Assembly (NCBI GenBank): GCA_020722945.1
Contig: DYJV01000026.1
Span: 1 to 32,296 of the forward strand
Origin: Candidatus Methylomirabilis sp.
GTDB lineage: Bacteria; DYJV01
Length of the DNA: 32,296 nucleotides
Direction: 5' to 3'
In this document: positions 13,516-21,929 of the stretch, piece by piece
Position numbering within the stretch: the first letter of the stretch is position 1
Layout of the letters: every line of letters starts with the position of its first letter
Notes under the pieces: model-generated
The model's input: only the letters and a program-made list of their open reading frames with translations
Databases searched by the model: none
Told to the model about the DNA's origin: nothing
Made by a program: the position numbers and the translations under genes

Positions 13516-14334
13516 TTATTTAGATGAATCTTTTATAAATTTTCCAACTGTTTCTGGGTTGTAGCCAACTACCTTGTGACCATTGATAAACATTGTAGGT
13601 GTCCCTGTAATCTTGTTTTTTTTGCCTGTTGCTTCATCTGTCTTGATTTTATCATCAATCTCTTTAGAGTTCATAATCTTGTAAAAATCTTCCCACTTCT
13701 CAGGAGTTACCTGCTTTTTAAGTTCGGTTACAATGGTGTTGTTGTCACCTTTTGCATTTTCAACAAAAGAGAGAAGATCTATATTCATCTTCTTTCCAGC
13801 TTCATAAATTTTTGAAAGAAGGATTGCATTTTTGTGAAATGGGAGAGGAAAATGTTTGAAATATATCTCTACTTGATCTTTGTAGTTTGATAAAAGATGA
13901 TCCAAACCTTTTTTACAGAAAGGACATTCAAAATCACCGAAATAAACTATTTTAGCTTTGCTGCCCTTTTTACCACCTATAAAATCTGCATCAGTAAAAG
14001 GAATTTCTGTTATATTATAGAGACTTTCATAATAACTGATAAGATTCTCCCTTGCACCCATCTTCTCTACTGTTCTAATTATGTATTGTCCATCAGTAAG
14101 AAAATATAAATCTTGTGTCCTATTGTCTTTACTTAACTCAATAGCAACAAATTTGTAATTCTCAAATCCTTTAAGATCAATATCTTTTTCATATTTTAGT
14201 TTGACATTAATTTTTTGAGATGAGAACATTTTTGCAAATTCTGACTCTGCAATCTTACCTGGTGTTTTATTTTCTGCAAAAGATAGTGTTGCAAACAAAA
14301 AGATAAAGATAACAACTGAAACAAATTTTTTCAT
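13516..14334 (-). CDS. Periplasmic DsbA/DsbC-like thiol:disulfide oxidoreductase (CPFC)
   Basis: A 272-aa exported protein: signal peptide 1-20 (ending SFA), an N-terminal domain of about 100 residues, and a thioredoxin fold from about 127. The active site is FECPFCKKG (135-143, Cys137/Cys140) and the cis-proline loop is GTPTMFINGHKVVGY (244-258, Pro246). KHFPLPFHKNA (160-170) is typical of the thioredoxin_4/DsbA-like group. It should form or reshuffle disulfides in secreted proteins. A separate N-terminal domain would fit a DsbC/DsbG-like or other dimerising role, but I cannot decide. AAGGAG precedes the ATG. Confidence 0.87.
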   Translation of the reverse strand: MKKFVSVVIFIFLFATLSFAENKTPGKIAESEFAKMFSSQKINVKLKYEKDIDLKGFENYKFVAIELSKDNRTQDLYFLTDGQYIIRTVEKMGARENLISYYESLYNITEIPFTDADFIGGKKGSKAKIVYFGDFECPFCKKGLDHLLSNYKDQVEIYFKHFPLPFHKNAILLSKIYEAGKKMNIDLLSFVENAKGDNNTIVTELKKQVTPEKWEDFYKIMNSKEIDDKIKTDEATGKKNKITGTPTMFINGHKVVGYNPETVGKFIKDSSK

Positions 14335-14349
14335 TTTGGAAGCTCCTTT

Positions 14350-15090
14350 TTAATTTTTATTTTTTAGATATTCTCTATTTAAGGCATTAAATATTAATAC
14401 TGCAAGACTTATTAATAATTTTTTTGAATAAAAATTTAAAGTATCTTTTGTTACCATTAATTTTTTGCTGCTTTCAGACTCTATATATCTGAATTTTATG
14501 TTTTTTATAGGGTGAATATCAATTGTAATCTGATCTTTTTTTACTGTGTAATCTTGAATTATGTTAAAGTGCTCAATATTTTTTAATATCTCCCTGATGT
14601 TCATCTGGTTTTTGTAGCATTTGTTGAGTATAAGATTTTTGTATTTTTTGTCTGAGGTAATGTTTTCTATTTCGATAAAATCATCATTTTGAAGAATATT
14701 TGTGTGAAAATCTTTATTGTATCCTATTATTGAGAGACAAGTAAGGTATATCATTGCAAAACCGTAAAGCTCTTCTATTGGGTGAACCCCACTCTCTTTG
14801 CTGAAAAACATAGCAAAATTATCACCTTTTTTGATGTTACGCTCACAGATAAAGTATATTTCAAGTGATGGAATAGGATTGAAATATATGACCCAATTGA
14901 AAAATGAGAAAATTTTTGAATTCATAATTTGACCATTTAGAAAATTGGATATTTGGTCTATTTGGGCGTCATCTAAATTTTTGAGATTGTTGTAATGTTT
15001 GATTTTAATGTGTTGTTTCAGTTTGCCATTCCACTTCCACCCATTAGGGAAAGAATTAAGATTGACAAAAGGCATAATGTTGTTTAACAT
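14350..15090 (-). CDS. Protein of unknown function paired with an ArsM-like methyltransferase
   Basis: A 246-aa soluble protein with no signal peptide. The middle part is the most structured: FNPIPSLEIYFICER (70-84), KGDNFAMFFSKESGVHPIE (88-106) and ELYGFAMIYLTCLSIIGY (107-124). This layout (a proline-rich phrase, then an acidic/aromatic segment, then a helix) faintly recalls DUF3786-type proteins, but I would not assign it. The first codon overlaps the end of the methyltransferase gene by 7 nt, so the two are translationally coupled. It lies 15 nt before the exported thiol oxidoreductase. Confidence 0.75.
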   Translation of the reverse strand: MLNNIMPFVNLNSFPNGWKWNGKLKQHIKIKHYNNLKNLDDAQIDQISNFLNGQIMNSKIFSFFNWVIYFNPIPSLEIYFICERNIKKGDNFAMFFSKESGVHPIEELYGFAMIYLTCLSIIGYNKDFHTNILQNDDFIEIENITSDKKYKNLILNKCYKNQMNIREILKNIEHFNIIQDYTVKKDQITIDIHPIKNIKFRYIESESSKKLMVTKDTLNFYSKKLLISLAVLIFNALNREYLKNKN

Positions 15091-15764
15091 TTTTTAAATA
15101 AAAATCTCACTCTTTTAAATTTTTCTACCTGCTCATACTCTTCTTTTGATAATAACAAAAAACCTTCTTTCTCTGCAATAGCAATCATTTTATCAATTGT
15201 AATGCAACCACCAAGACACCAACACCATGCGTCTATGTCTTTGATGCACTCGTCAAATTTATGCTCGGTAAAAAGATCTGAAATTATCAGTAAACCTCTT
15301 GATTTTAGTGCATAATTTGACTTTGAAATTAAAGACAACTTATCCAAAATAATATTCATACTACCATTCATTAAAATAATGTCAAATGATTTTTTTTTAA
15401 AGTTAATTTCTTCAATATTTCCAATAATTTTCATTATATTGGGGTGTTTAATCCCTTCTAATATAAAAGTTTCTGATATGTCAACTTCAATCACTTTCTC
15501 TGCCCCTTCTCGAACTGCTGCAATAGAATCAAGTCCTATTCCTGAACCAAGATTAAGCAAAGTTGATCCTTTTACTCTGATATTTTTGAAAGGGTATGCT
15601 ATTGGAAATGCAAATTTAGTAAAATTTTTGTATTCTGCGATAACATCTTCAGGATAACCAAATTGAATAAATGAATTTAAATCAGATAAATTTAGCAGAT
15701 TTGGGTTGGATGTAGAGTATGTTTTTCTGATTTCATAAGAGAGCTGGTTTTTGAAATTTTCCAT
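15084..15764 (-). CDS. ArsM-like SAM-dependent methyltransferase with a Cys-rich loop
   Basis: A 226-aa class I methyltransferase. The N-terminal segment FIQFGYPEDVIAEY (32-45) and motif I LLNLGSGIGLDSIAA (69-83), followed by VIEVDIS (91-97), match the arsenite methyltransferase superfamily. After the core, AWCWCLGGCIT (179-189) lies where ArsM enzymes have a conserved Cys, and the chain ends in Cys226. With C173, C181, C183 and C187 it has a cluster able to bind a thiophilic metal or metalloid. No arsR, arsB or arsC is nearby, so the substrate is not settled. Start ATG has only a weak ribosome site. Confidence 0.8.
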   Translation of the reverse strand: MENFKNQLSYEIRKTYSTSNPNLLNLSDLNSFIQFGYPEDVIAEYKNFTKFAFPIAYPFKNIRVKGSTLLNLGSGIGLDSIAAVREGAEKVIEVDISETFILEGIKHPNIMKIIGNIEEINFKKKSFDIILMNGSMNIILDKLSLISKSNYALKSRGLLIISDLFTEHKFDECIKDIDAWCWCLGGCITIDKMIAIAEKEGFLLLSKEEYEQVEKFKRVRFLFKKC

Positions 15765-15861
15765 TTTTCAAACTTTTCCATAATAAGTATCACACTTGAT
15801 TAAAAATATTATTTATTAATAAAGAATATTTTCTAAAAAATTTTAAAATAAACTATTTTAA

Positions 15862-15896
15862 GATAATATAGCAGAGAGTTCCCCTGCTATATTATC
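15862..15896 (-). terminator. Strong hairpin terminator after the acyl-CoA synthetase gene
   Basis: GATAATATAGCAG (15862-15874) and CTGCTATATTATC (15884-15896) form a perfect 13-bp stem around a 9-nt loop. It lies 28 nt past the stop of the minus-strand synthetase gene, and AT-rich sequence with T-runs follows on that strand. It also separates that gene from the methyltransferase operon starting at 15764. Confidence 0.75.
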
Positions 15897-15923
15897 AATA
15901 TTAATTTGAGTAAATTGAGATAT

Positions 15924-17501
15924 TTATAGTTTGAATGCTTCTTCCATTCCTGAATATTTTTTTCTTAATTTTGGTTTCTCTATTTTCCCTGTAGGATTTC
16001 TTGGGACATCGTCAAAAAATATTTTTTTTGGTTGTTTGTATCTTGGTAATTTCTCGCAATATTTTAAAATATCTTCCTCTGTGATATGTCTGTTTGGTTT
16101 TAGTTTGATAATTGCGACAGGAATTTCCCCCAGTCTCTCCTCAGGAACCCCTATTACTGCTGCATCTTGTATATCTTGATGTTCTTGAAGAAAATCTTCT
16201 ATCTCCACAGGGAATAGATTTTCACCACCTACAATAATGATATCTTTCTTCCTATCAACAAGATATATAAAACCATCTTCATCTTCTCTTGCCATGTCTC
16301 CTGTAAAAAGCCAGTTATTCCTGAGAGATGCTTTTGTAGCTTCACTATTTTTGTAATACTCTTTCATCACTCCTGGCCCCCAAACAGCAAGTTCTCCTAC
16401 TTCACCCTTTTTGACCATATTCCCTTCAGTATCGAATATAGCAGTTGCCCAATCGAAACCTGCTTTACCTATTGAACCAACTTTGTGGATATTTTCCATT
16501 CCGAGATGGACACACCCAGGACCCGTTGCCTCACTGAGTCCGTAATTTGTATCGTATTTGTGGTTTGGGAATACTTTGAGCCAGTTTTTTATAAGACTTG
16601 GAGGAACCGGTTGTGCTCCAATGTGCATTAATCTCCATTTTGAAAGGTCGTAATCTTTAAGATTTATCTCACCTGTTTCTATTGCAGTTAAAATATCTTG
16701 AGCCCAAGGGACAAGTAACCAAACTATTGTAGCTCCCTCTTCTGAAACAGCTTCGAGTATCCACTTGCTTGAAACCCCTTTTAGTATCACAGACTTTGCA
16801 CCTACTATAAAATTCCCAAACCAATGCATTTTGGCACCTGTGTGATAAAGTGGAGGTATAAGTATAAAATTGTCTTCATGTGTCTGCAAATGATGTCTAT
16901 TCTCTACTATACAAGCACTTTCAAGATTCTTCTGGGTCAGAAGGATAGGTTTAGGTTTACCTGTGGTGCCTGAAGTGAAGTAAAGAGCAGCTTCTTCGTC
17001 TGATTTTAGCTCAATTTTTGGCTCTTCTGTGGAGTAATTTTTAACAGCAGATTGGTAATCTTCAGCAAAAGATGGACATTGAACCTTACCATCACTTACA
17101 TAGATGTATTTTTTGATGTATTTATCAATAAATGGTTTTGCTTCTAATATTCTATCTATAAATTCAGGTCCAAAAAAAAGTATCTTCCCTTCAGATATCT
17201 CTGTGCAATACTCTATATCTTTTGAATTAAATCTAAAATTTAGTGGGACTACCCATGCCCCTGATTTTAAGATACCAAAATACAAAGGTAACCATTCAAG
17301 CGAGTTAACAAGAAGATGTATGACTTTGTCACCTTTTTTTATATTGTTCCCAATCAGGAAATTAGCTAATCTGTTTGCTTCTTGATTAAAGTAGTTCCAT
17401 GTTATTGCTCTTCTAACTTTGTCAGCAGGAATTCTCTCTATAAGTGCAGTTTCTTCACCATACATAACAGCATTTCTTTTGAGTATTTCGGTTATTAACA
17501 T
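15924..17501 (-). CDS. AMP-dependent acyl-CoA synthetase/ligase
   Basis: A 525-aa adenylate-forming enzyme that activates a carboxylic acid as acyl-AMP and then acyl-CoA. Motifs: P-loop-like YFTSGTTGKPK (174-184), YGLSEATG in the acyl pocket region, GDMAREDEDGFIYLVDRKKD with the hinge, GGENLFPVEIEDFL, and the catalytic lysine in PRNPTGKIEKPKL (500-512, K506). Length and motifs fit medium/long-chain or aromatic acid-CoA ligases; the acid cannot be told. It stands alone: its own promoter (17527-17556), AGGAGGAT ribosome site and a terminator. A fatty or aromatic acid catabolic role is inferred. Confidence 0.9.
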   Translation of the reverse strand: MLITEILKRNAVMYGEETALIERIPADKVRRAITWNYFNQEANRLANFLIGNNIKKGDKVIHLLVNSLEWLPLYFGILKSGAWVVPLNFRFNSKDIEYCTEISEGKILFFGPEFIDRILEAKPFIDKYIKKYIYVSDGKVQCPSFAEDYQSAVKNYSTEEPKIELKSDEEAALYFTSGTTGKPKPILLTQKNLESACIVENRHHLQTHEDNFILIPPLYHTGAKMHWFGNFIVGAKSVILKGVSSKWILEAVSEEGATIVWLLVPWAQDILTAIETGEINLKDYDLSKWRLMHIGAQPVPPSLIKNWLKVFPNHKYDTNYGLSEATGPGCVHLGMENIHKVGSIGKAGFDWATAIFDTEGNMVKKGEVGELAVWGPGVMKEYYKNSEATKASLRNNWLFTGDMAREDEDGFIYLVDRKKDIIIVGGENLFPVEIEDFLQEHQDIQDAAVIGVPEERLGEIPVAIIKLKPNRHITEEDILKYCEKLPRYKQPKKIFFDDVPRNPTGKIEKPKLRKKYSGMEEAFKL

Positions 17502-17886
17502 TAAGTTTATCCTCCTATGAAGGTATTTTATAAAAAATTGTTTTACTAAAAAGCAAATAGTGTGCCTGTATAAAATATATTAATGTTTTATTGCAAAGAG
17601 CTATACTTGAAAAATCTATCCTCCCCCTTGCTATAAATATTGATAGAAAAAGATTTTGTATCAATTAAATTTTTTGCTAAAATATTTTTCTCATAATCGA
17701 GAAGTTTATTAGAATTTATAAAAATATTTGTCAATTGTCAATCTCTGATTTAATTTCAAACCAACTCTCTGAAAAAACAGTTGAGTAGTTCTTGATATGT
17801 GTCATTATTACCCACCAAAAAGAATCTGTAATGATCTGCTTTATCTTGATATTGGATTTACAACTAATTTCAAAATAAAAATTACT
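17502..17886. other. Gene-free gap between two minus-strand genes
   Basis: Apart from the synthetase promoter at the left side, this AT-rich stretch shows no gene, RNA, clear hairpin terminator or repeat that I could support. Confidence 0.5.
17527..17556 (-). promoter_or_regulatory. Candidate promoter of the acyl-CoA synthetase gene
   Basis: On the minus strand TTGCTT (17551-17556), an 18-bp spacer and TATAAA (17527-17532) lie 26 nt upstream of the ATG, with AGGAGG in between. Confidence 0.42.
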
Positions 17887-19014
17887 CTATTTTTCATAAA
17901 TAGGGAGGTAGATATTGAATGTTGATCCTTTTTCAAGTTCTGAAAAAACTTCTATGAAGCCTTTGTGAGTATTGATAATCTTGTATGCAGATGCAAGACC
18001 TATCGACAAACCCTCCTGCTGTTTATTTATGAATGGTTTGAAAATATTTTGGGTTGTATATTTATCCATCCCAATACCATTATCAGAAATTGTAACAGAT
18101 ATGTAAGATGTTTGAGGGTCTGAAGCAGGAAATTTTGAAAGCAGGTTGCTCCCTTTTACCTCCTCTGTGGTTATTGTGATAACACCTTTGTTGGAGGTTG
18201 CTTCTGCGGCATTTATAAGGATAGTCATCAATGCTTGTTCTATCTGTGTCTCGTCGATATGGACAGTTGGGTCAGCTTGTGAAAGATTAACATTTAGGTA
18301 AACTCTCTTTTTTATTGTGGCAAATGCAAGAAGAATATTTTTGATAACAGTATTAAATTTTAGTAGAGATGGGTTGTAAATATTTCTTTTTGAGAATGTT
18401 TGGAGCTTTTTGGTAAGGTCTGCTGATTTGTCTATCAATAGCTCGATTTTTTTTATATGATCTTTTAATCCTATCTCTTCGGGATAGTTGTTGAGTTTGA
18501 GGTTGATAATGTCTATATACCCTTGTAATGATGTAAGGATATTATTGAATTCGTGTGCAATCCCTGCGGCAATCTTTTCCATTAATTCTGCTTTTTCAAG
18601 CTCATTAATTTTTCTCTCTATCTTTTTCCTTTCAGTGATATCTCTTAATATCACTATCATGCCTATGGGATTGTCATCTTTGTTGGTAATGCGTGCTGCA
18701 CTAATATTTATGTTGAGAAGTCGACCATCTTTTGTGTATCTTTCCGTTTCAAAATCTCTGCATGGGTGATTATTTTCGATAACATCTTTTATCTTTGCAA
18801 TAGTGCTATCAAGAAGGTGTGGAGGAACAAAAGGGTTCTCTCTATTGATATATTCTTCAAGTGTATAGCCAAATGTCTCTGTAAAATTGTGATTTACAAA
18901 CTTCGGATTCCCTTGTAAATCATATATTACAAGGGGGTCAGGAACAGATTGAAGAAGGGCTGTGTATAGCTCTGAATCTTTAAATTCTGGGATATTATCA
19001 GAAAAATTTTCCAT
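17887..19014 (-). CDS. Cytoplasmic PAS sensor histidine kinase (orphan)
   Basis: A 375-aa kinase without membrane segments. One PAS domain (about 15-130: SVPDPLVIYDLQGNPKFVN, ending ILRDITERKK) is followed by the phospho-acceptor helix GIAHEFNNILTSLQGY (151-166, His154) and a HATPase domain with N-box ILINAAEAT (265-273), G1 DNGIGMD (311-317), FKPF (325-328) and G2 region EGLSIGLAS (334-342). The HEFNN type is common in kinases that signal to NtrC-like regulators, which fits rpoN nearby, but no response regulator gene is adjacent. Ligand unknown. There is no visible ribosome site before the ATG. Confidence 0.9.
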   Translation of the reverse strand: MENFSDNIPEFKDSELYTALLQSVPDPLVIYDLQGNPKFVNHNFTETFGYTLEEYINRENPFVPPHLLDSTIAKIKDVIENNHPCRDFETERYTKDGRLLNINISAARITNKDDNPIGMIVILRDITERKKIERKINELEKAELMEKIAAGIAHEFNNILTSLQGYIDIINLKLNNYPEEIGLKDHIKKIELLIDKSADLTKKLQTFSKRNIYNPSLLKFNTVIKNILLAFATIKKRVYLNVNLSQADPTVHIDETQIEQALMTILINAAEATSNKGVITITTEEVKGSNLLSKFPASDPQTSYISVTISDNGIGMDKYTTQNIFKPFINKQQEGLSIGLASAYKIINTHKGFIEVFSELEKGSTFNIYLPIYEK

Positions 19015-19019
19015 ACTGT

Positions 19020-19048
19020 TTTTTACACAAAATATATTTATGTGTCAA
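19020..19048 (-). promoter_or_regulatory. Candidate promoter of the PAS kinase, possibly leaderless
   Basis: On the minus strand a perfect TTGACA (19043-19048), a 17-bp spacer and TAAAAA (19020-19025). The predicted start point, about 6-8 nt further on, coincides with the kinase ATG at 19014, and no Shine-Dalgarno is seen. Confidence 0.4.
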
Positions 19049-19271
19049 CTAAAATAAAGTAAAGATGGACATTTGAATTATTAGGTTAATAATTGATATT
19101 TGGTAATGGATAGTTTATATCAACTAAATAGATATATCATCTGAAATTACCAAAACAGTTAATTATGAAGAGTAGCTTCTATTGCTTAAATTGAATGCTT
19201 GCAAAATAAACTTTCTTTATGCTATTGAATATAAAATTTGATATCTTTGCTGATATTTTTATTTAAAATAG

Positions 19272-19327
19272 TTTAAATATAAGATTGTTTTATTTATATT
19301 TTATTTGATAGCTGCTTTCATGCTATC
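19272..19327 (+). promoter_or_regulatory. Candidate promoter with 5' hairpin for the kdsC-lpt run
   Basis: TTTAAA (19272-19277), a 17-bp spacer and TATATT (19295-19300) would start transcription at about 19307. That point begins a hairpin, GATAGC (19307-19312), 9-nt loop, GCTATC (19322-19327), so the message would open with a stem. The -35 match is only moderate. Confidence 0.38.
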
Positions 19328-19346
19328 TTAGTAAATAGGGGTTGTA

Positions 19347-19622
19347 ATGAAAAAGAGGGTTAATCTTTATGTAAAAGGGCGTGTCCAAGGGGTTTGGTAT
19401 AGGGCTTTTACAAAAAAAAGTGCTGATCATCTATCTGTTAAAGGTTGGGTCCAAAATAATCTTGATGGTTCTGTTTCTGTTGTTGCAGAGGGGGAAGAGG
19501 GGGATTTAGAGATGTTTATAAATAAATGTTATGAGGGGCCTCCTGCTTCAAATGTTGAGCATATTGATATTAATTGGAGTGAAGCTGTTGGAGATTTTGA
19601 GGATTTCAAAATAATACGTTAA
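19347..19622 (+). CDS. Acylphosphatase
   Basis: A 91-aa enzyme that hydrolyses carboxyl phosphates such as acetyl phosphate. The family core GRVQGVWYRAFTKKSA (11-26) holds the phosphate-binding Arg19, and VKGWVQNNLDGSV (31-43) holds the catalytic Asn37. VVAEGEE and YEGPPASNVEHIDINW complete the fold. AGGGG lies 7 nt before the ATG. It opens the long plus-strand run, 17 nt before kdsC. Confidence 0.93.
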   Translation: MKKRVNLYVKGRVQGVWYRAFTKKSADHLSVKGWVQNNLDGSVSVVAEGEEGDLEMFINKCYEGPPASNVEHIDINWSEAVGDFEDFKIIR

Positions 19623-19639
19623 AGTTAGAGGGGATATCG

Positions 19640-20170
19640 ATGGATACTGAATTAATAAAAAAACTCCAAAATGTAAAAATTTTCCTCTCTGATGTTGATG
19701 GTGTTTTTACAGATGGGAAAATAGTCATAGACAATAATGGAGTTGAAAGTAAATTTTTTAATGTAAAAGATGGACATGGGATAAAGATGCTTATAAACTA
19801 TGGTTTTGAGGTTGGACTGATAACAGGGAGATATTCGGAAGTTGTTTTAAATAGGGCTAAAGAGCTTGGAATTTCAATTCTTTATCAAAAGGCTATTAAG
19901 AAACTTCCAATAGTTGAAAATATTTCAGAAAGATACAGTATTCCTCTCTCTCAGATAGCTTATTGTGGGGATGACCTTATTGATATCCCTGTGATGAAAA
20001 AAGTAGGAGTTAGTTTTACCGTTAATGATGCTGTTGATGAGTGTAAAGATATTGCTGATTATATTACTAAAAGAGATGGTGGTAATGGTGCAGTCAGAGA
20101 AATTACGGATCTTATCCTTAAAGCTAATGGGAAATGGGGTATGGTAAAAGAAAAATATGAAATTACATAA
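19640..20170 (+). CDS. kdsC: 3-deoxy-D-manno-octulosonate 8-phosphate phosphatase KdsC
   Basis: A 176-aa HAD-family phosphatase that releases KDO from KDO-8-phosphate for lipid A-core assembly. Motif I DVDGVFTDGKI (18-28) with nucleophile Asp18 is the KdsC/YrbI signature. Motif II lies in GLITGRYSEVV, the lysine in QKAIKKLP, and motif III in YCGDDLIDIPVMKKVG. The chain lacks a cap domain, as in other KdsC tetramers. The end overlaps lptC by 14 nt, the same order as kdsC-lptC-lptA-lptB in proteobacteria. Confidence 0.95.
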   Translation: MDTELIKKLQNVKIFLSDVDGVFTDGKIVIDNNGVESKFFNVKDGHGIKMLINYGFEVGLITGRYSEVVLNRAKELGISILYQKAIKKLPIVENISERYSIPLSQIAYCGDDLIDIPVMKKVGVSFTVNDAVDECKDIADYITKRDGGNGAVREITDLILKANGKWGMVKEKYEIT

Positions 20171-20705
20171 AATAGTAGTTTTCTTTATTATATTTTTGAT
20201 TTTTATCTTTGGATGCCAAGAGAAAAGTGATAAAAGAGATATTGTCCAAAATGGTACCGAGGAAAATAGATCAACTTCAGAGAATTCTCCCCAAATACTT
20301 ACACTTAATGGTGTTAACTTTATAAACTCTGAATCTGACAAAGTTATTTGGGAACTAAATTCTGAAATGGCAAAGATTGATAAAAAAGATAAAATTGCAG
20401 ATTTAAAAGGAGTGAATATTATTTTTCATCAACAAGAGCTAAAGATATTATCAAATAAAGCTATTTACGATATTAGTTCTCATAATGGGACAATTTATGA
20501 TAATGTTACTATTTTGGGTAGAGGTTGGAAGATAGAGAGTCAAAAAGCTACATTAATAAACAAAAGTAACCAAATCAAGATAGAGACACCTTTTATTTTC
20601 TATGGTGAGAATTTTTATCTTTCAGGTTCCAAGATGGATGGTTTTATTGATAATCGTAAAATTATTGTTTATGGTAGAGTTAGAAGTGTGTGGGGTGAAA
20701 AATGA
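20157..20705 (+). CDS. lptC: LPS export protein LptC (lipoprotein-like N-terminus)
   Basis: A 182-aa LptC-family protein that hands LPS from the inner membrane LptBFG complex to LptA. The body from about residue 45 has the repeated beta-strand pattern of the family: LTLNGVNFINSESDKVIWEL, KGVNIIFHQQ, KAIYDISSHNGTIYDNV. The N-terminus is hydrophobic (6-18) and ends in IFGC (Cys20), which could act as a lipobox, although Phe at -2 is not typical. E. coli LptC instead keeps an uncleaved membrane helix. The gene overlaps kdsC and lptA. Confidence 0.85.
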   Translation: MKLHKIVVFFIIFLIFIFGCQEKSDKRDIVQNGTEENRSTSENSPQILTLNGVNFINSESDKVIWELNSEMAKIDKKDKIADLKGVNIIFHQQELKILSNKAIYDISSHNGTIYDNVTILGRGWKIESQKATLINKSNQIKIETPFIFYGENFYLSGSKMDGFIDNRKIIVYGRVRSVWGEK

Positions 20706-21214
20706 GAAAAATAATTTTATTTATTTTTGTTTTCTTTTTTGTTATAACAAATTGTAGTGCAGCGAGTAAAGAGGAGTCTCATTTTAATTTAGACATAATT
20801 AAATTTGACCCCAAAGCCCCTATTGATATTAGCTCTGATACTCTTGAAATTGAAGAGCTAACTCGGAAAAATCAATATGTTTTTTTCTATAAAGGGGATG
20901 TTGTTCTTATTCAAGCAGCGACAAAGATATATTGTGATAATCTTAAAATAATTTACGATAGTAAAAAAAAGGAGGTTATTCACTCTGATTTTCAGAAGAA
21001 TGTCAAAATAAATTTTAAAGAAACAGTCTGCACTTGTGATGAGGCTATATATATGGGTGACAAAAATATTCTCAAATTTATAGGAAACCTCAAAATATTA
21101 AAAGGGAAAAATGTTTTTTATGGTGACCAGCTTGATATTGATACTATTAGCAACAAAAGTATATTGAAGGGTGGCAAGGAGAGGATAAAAACATATTTCT
21201 CAGGTGAGAAATGA
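20702..21214 (+). CDS. lptA: Periplasmic LPS bridge protein LptA (OstA-like)
   Basis: A 170-aa exported protein: signal peptide 1-21 (VITNCSA-AS), then an OstA/LptA beta-jellyroll with the typical PIDISSDTLEIEE (38-50), YKGDVVLIQAATKIYCDNLKI and the ladder of strands up to LDIDTISNKSILKGG. LptA molecules chain across the periplasm and carry LPS to LptD. The ATG overlaps the lptC stop by 4 nt and the TGA overlaps the lptB start. Its place between lptC and lptB supports the call. Confidence 0.9.
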   Translation: MRKIILFIFVFFFVITNCSAASKEESHFNLDIIKFDPKAPIDISSDTLEIEELTRKNQYVFFYKGDVVLIQAATKIYCDNLKIIYDSKKKEVIHSDFQKNVKINFKETVCTCDEAIYMGDKNILKFIGNLKILKGKNVFYGDQLDIDTISNKSILKGGKERIKTYFSGEK

Positions 21215-21927
21215 TAAGAGCAGTTGATATCTCCAAAACATACAAAAAAAGAAAAGTAGTAAACAATGTCAGTATTGAGATAGATAAAGGTGAGATAGTA
21301 GGACTTTTAGGTCCCAATGGTGCAGGGAAAACTACTACTTTCTATATTATTTCAGGACTTATCTACCCTGATAGTGGAGATATATTTATTGATGACCATA
21401 AAATCAATAATCTGACTATTTCTGATAGGGCAAAAAAGGGAGTTGCATACCTGCCTCAAGAGTCTTCAATCTTTAGAAAGCTCACTGTTCAAGAGAATCT
21501 AATTGCTGTTTTGGAGATAGTGCATAAAGACAGTAAAGAGATTTATCAGATTTCAGAGCGGATTATGGAGGAGTTTGGTATCAGTCACATAAAAAATAGT
21601 AAAGGTTATGAAATATCAGGAGGTGAGAGGCGAAGGGTGGAGATTGCCAGAGCTCTTGTGCTGAATCCTGCATTTATACTCCTTGACGAACCTTTTGCAG
21701 GGATAGATCCTATTGTTGTTAATGACATACAGAAGATAATTGATAAACTTAAGAGTAAAAATATAGGTGTTCTGATATCTGATCATAATGTGAGAGAGAC
21801 CTTGAAAATATGTGATAGAGCCTATATCCTCAATAATGGGGAGATCCTGCTCAATGGTTCCCCTGATACTATAATCAGCAGCTCCATTGCACAAAAAATA
21901 TATTTAGGAGAGGGTTTTAAGATTTAA
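21211..21927 (+). CDS. lptB: LPS transport ATPase LptB
   Basis: A 238-aa ABC ATPase powering extraction of LPS with LptF and LptG, which are not in the window. Walker A GPNGAGKTT (34-42), Q-loop PQESSIFRKLTV (81-92), signature ISGGERRRVEIARAL (134-148), Walker B with ILLDEPFAGIDP (155-166) and switch His191 in SDHNVRE. PQESSIFRKL and DEPFAGIDP are typical of LptB rather than of other ATPases of this size. It overlaps lptA by 4 nt and is followed by rpoN after 2 nt. Confidence 0.95.
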   Translation: MIRAVDISKTYKKRKVVNNVSIEIDKGEIVGLLGPNGAGKTTTFYIISGLIYPDSGDIFIDDHKINNLTISDRAKKGVAYLPQESSIFRKLTVQENLIAVLEIVHKDSKEIYQISERIMEEFGISHIKNSKGYEISGGERRRVEIARALVLNPAFILLDEPFAGIDPIVVNDIQKIIDKLKSKNIGVLISDHNVRETLKICDRAYILNNGEILLNGSPDTIISSSIAQKIYLGEGFKI

Positions 21928-21929
21928 CA

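Larger units (their letters stand above)
19015..19346. other. Divergent intergenic region
   Basis: This gap separates the minus-strand kinase from the plus-strand run starting at 19347. It holds candidate promoters at both ends and a short hairpin at 19307-19327. The middle is AT-rich and I see no gene in it. Confidence 0.55.

Noticed and set aside
19925-20341. A 138-codon minus-strand ORF across kdsC and lptC
   Set aside because: It covers conserved KdsC motifs on the other strand and has no recognisable features.
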